Assembly (NCBI GenBank): GCA_944390795.1
Contig: CALXRI010000008.1
Location: forward strand, 52,958-116,957
From: an uncultured Victivallales bacterium
Lineage (GTDB): Bacteria; Verrucomicrobiota; Lentisphaeria; Victivallales; UBA1829
Length of the DNA stretch: 64,000 nucleotides
Reading direction: 5' to 3'
Part shown: in pieces, positions 62,802 through 64,000 of the stretch
Position numbering within the stretch: the first letter of the stretch is position 1
Layout: every line of letters begins with the position of its first letter
The notes under the pieces: generated by a model
What the model saw: only the letters and a program-made list of their open reading frames with translations
Database searches by the model: none
Told to the model about the DNA's origin: nothing
Position numbers and translations under genes: made by a program

Positions 62802-63155
62802 ATGTTCAAAAGCAGAAACGACGCCTCGCCGGAAGTCCGCAGCTGCGTGCGCGGGGGAACCGGCGACGCAAATTTCCTCCACATCTGGAAAAAGGACGCT
62901 GAACTGAATCCCAATATGCGCCTTTACGCAAAAATCGTCCTGAAGCCCGGCGACTCCATCGGCTATCATGTGCATGAAGGCGAGGACGAGCTGTATTACA
63001 TTCTGGCAGGACATGCAGAAACTGACGACAATGGCGTCGTGCGGGAACTCGGCCCCGGGGACAGCACCCTGACCAGAAGCGGTGAAGGGCATGCGATCAA
63101 GGCTCTCGGGCAGGAAAACCTCGAACTTCTGGCCGTAATCGTCAGACATTCTTGA
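62802..63155 (+). CDS. Small cupin-domain protein
   Basis: The 117-residue protein is a single cupin barrel. Motif 1 is GDSIGYHVHEGEDELYYILAG, with HxH and Glu metal ligands; motif 2 is GDSTLTRSGEGHAIKAL. A mannose-6-phosphate-isomerase-like or generic sugar-binding role is common, but cannot be chosen here. CAGGAGAAAA precedes the ATG. It follows the dehydratase fusion by 73 bp and may be cotranscribed. Confidence 0.88.
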   Translation: MFKSRNDASPEVRSCVRGGTGDANFLHIWKKDAELNPNMRLYAKIVLKPGDSIGYHVHEGEDELYYILAGHAETDDNGVVRELGPGDSTLTRSGEGHAIKALGQENLELLAVIVRHS

Positions 63156-63254
63156 TTTTTTTGACATTTCGGGGTGTTTTTTTCGAAAAGGAAGCCTATA
63201 TTACGGAAAAATCCGTCAGGTTGGCATTTTTAAGAAAAATGGAGTAAAGCGAGT

Positions 63255-64000
63255 ATGAGACTTTTCATGAGTGCGGTATGTGCCCTGGGTCTTGCGGCCG
63301 CGATTTCCGGCTGCGCCACCAGTGAAGAAGACTTTATTATTCAGAAAGGCATCACTGACGACCGGGTGGAACTGGTCGGCAATTCGGACTTCGGATTGAA
63401 AAATCTGGAAGTATTTTCCAAAATAGACGACAACGGCCTGCTGACCGTCGACGTCACAGTGGAAGTGAGCCGCACGACATTCTGGTTCTGGGTCTTCCAC
63501 GGTGATCCGCTTCTGACACTCGCCTATCATTTCAACTGGATTGACGATCAGGGACAGACTGTCGCCGTACCATGGCAGTATTCCAGCGTCCTTCCCGGAA
63601 ACATTCTCCGCTTCCACGGAATCGCGCCAGGGGAAAAATATACCTCCTTCAAACTCTTTGTCCGCTTTTATGAGAAAGGTGAAACTCTCCCCGCTCCCGC
63701 CGGAACGAAAGCGGAAACAGCTTCTGTAAAGGAAACGGAAAATGCTCCGGCGAAAACAGATGAACAGGCAAAGAGCGCCGCAGCAGAAAGGAAAACGGAA
63801 CAGTCCGCTGTCAAGGCGGATGTGAACAAGGCTAAGGCCGATGTCAAGAAAGCCGAAGCGGATGTGAAAGCCGATCTCAAAAAGGCCGAGGCAAAAGCCG
63901 ATGCGGAAGTCAAGAAAGCCGAAGCGGATGTGAAAGCCGATCTCAAAAAGGCCGAGGCAAAAGCCGGGGCCGATGTCAAGAAAGCCGAAGCGGATGTGAA
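63255..64000 (+). CDS. Lipoprotein, YcfL/DUF1425-like domain with repetitive helical tail; 3' end outside window
   Basis: From ATG 63255 the frame runs to the right edge, giving 248 codons. The leader ends in a lipobox (AAISGC, Cys20), so the protein is a lipid-anchored exported protein. Residues about 30-135 resemble the YcfL family (VDVTVEVSRTTFWFW; LAYHFNWIDDQGQTVAVPW). A Lys/Glu/Ala-rich tail follows, built of a 22-residue repeat (VKKAEADVKADLKKAEAKA). The tail resembles periplasmic peptidoglycan-spanning or coiled segments. Full length unknown. Confidence 0.82.
   Translation, partial: MRLFMSAVCALGLAAAISGCATSEEDFIIQKGITDDRVELVGNSDFGLKNLEVFSKIDDNGLLTVDVTVEVSRTTFWFWVFHGDPLLTLAYHFNWIDDQGQTVAVPWQYSSVLPGNILRFHGIAPGEKYTSFKLFVRFYEKGETLPAPAGTKAETASVKETENAPAKTDEQAKSAAAERKTEQSAVKADVNKAKADVKKAEADVKADLKKAEAKADAEVKKAEADVKADLKKAEAKAGADVKKAEADV
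63843..64000 (+). repeat. 66-bp tandem coding repeats in the lipoprotein tail
   Basis: Units starting GTCAAGAAAGCCGAAGCGG begin at 63843, 63909 and 63975, a period of 66 bp (22 codons). The reading frame is kept. The array continues beyond the window, so copy number is unknown. Confidence 0.9.

Noticed and set aside
1..64000. tRNA, rRNA or mobile elements in intergenic spaces.
   Set aside because: No cloverleaf, rRNA segment, transposase or terminal inverted repeat could be recognised on either strand.

Overview
The window looks like a chromosomal segment of a Lentisphaerota bacterium (Victivallales-like). This rests on gene content, not on a marker gene: five intact and one degenerate prepilin-like proteins (FTLIELL N-terminus, most with an H-X9-D[GL] C-terminal motif), four DUF4838 proteins, DUF4091 and DUF2341 proteins, and several glycoside hydrolases with dedicated regulators. 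The DNA is moderately GC-rich and gene-dense. Promoters are AT-rich with near-consensus -35/-10 boxes. I see no rRNA, tRNA, CRISPR array, insertion sequence, phage gene or origin.

Left part (1-11.5 kb) is mostly housekeeping. A serine hydrolase runs off the left edge, coupled to a GntR/LacI-type regulator. Then come glgB (glycogen branching), a hairpin-rich repeat region, and larC-hemW-GNAT. The convergent hrpA RNA helicase gene closes the part.

Middle part (11.5-59.7 kb) is a run of glycan-utilisation loci, most with their own regulator. Locus A: AraC regulator, divergent pilin-DUF4091-GH127. Locus B (minus): LacI-pilin-DUF4838-PL22-like, chained by ATGA overlaps. Locus C: AraC, GH20-like, DUF4838 and an FAD oxidoreductase, with a pilin gene transcribed divergently from the oxidoreductase. 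Locus D (plus, about 15 kb): RpiR regulator, sugar kinase, nanE, murQ (amino sugar and MurNAc catabolism), two pilin-like genes, a large secreted protein, GH42, M42 peptidase, a second large secreted protein and an unknown. Locus E (minus): GntR/LacI-pilin-DUF2341/LamG-DUF4838-GH42. Locus F (plus): DUF4838-GH20-like. The DUF4838, DUF4091, DUF2341 and two large unknown proteins have signal peptides. GH20, GH42, GH127, PL22-like and M42 proteins do not, which suggests outer-surface handling followed by intracellular depolymerisation. No SusC/SusD pair and no transporter of any kind is encoded in the window.

Right part (59.7-64 kb): a small secreted helical protein, a fused 2-hydroxyacyl-CoA dehydratase activator/dehydratase-like protein with an extra four-cysteine cluster, a cupin, and a lipoprotein with a 22-residue repeat tail that runs off the right edge.

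The most notable pattern is the repeated pairing of a regulator, one prepilin-like H-X9-DG protein and secreted glycan-active proteins. These are often translationally coupled and lack transport genes. It may be a pilin-associated counterpart of the Bacteroidota polysaccharide utilisation locus, but that function is inference.
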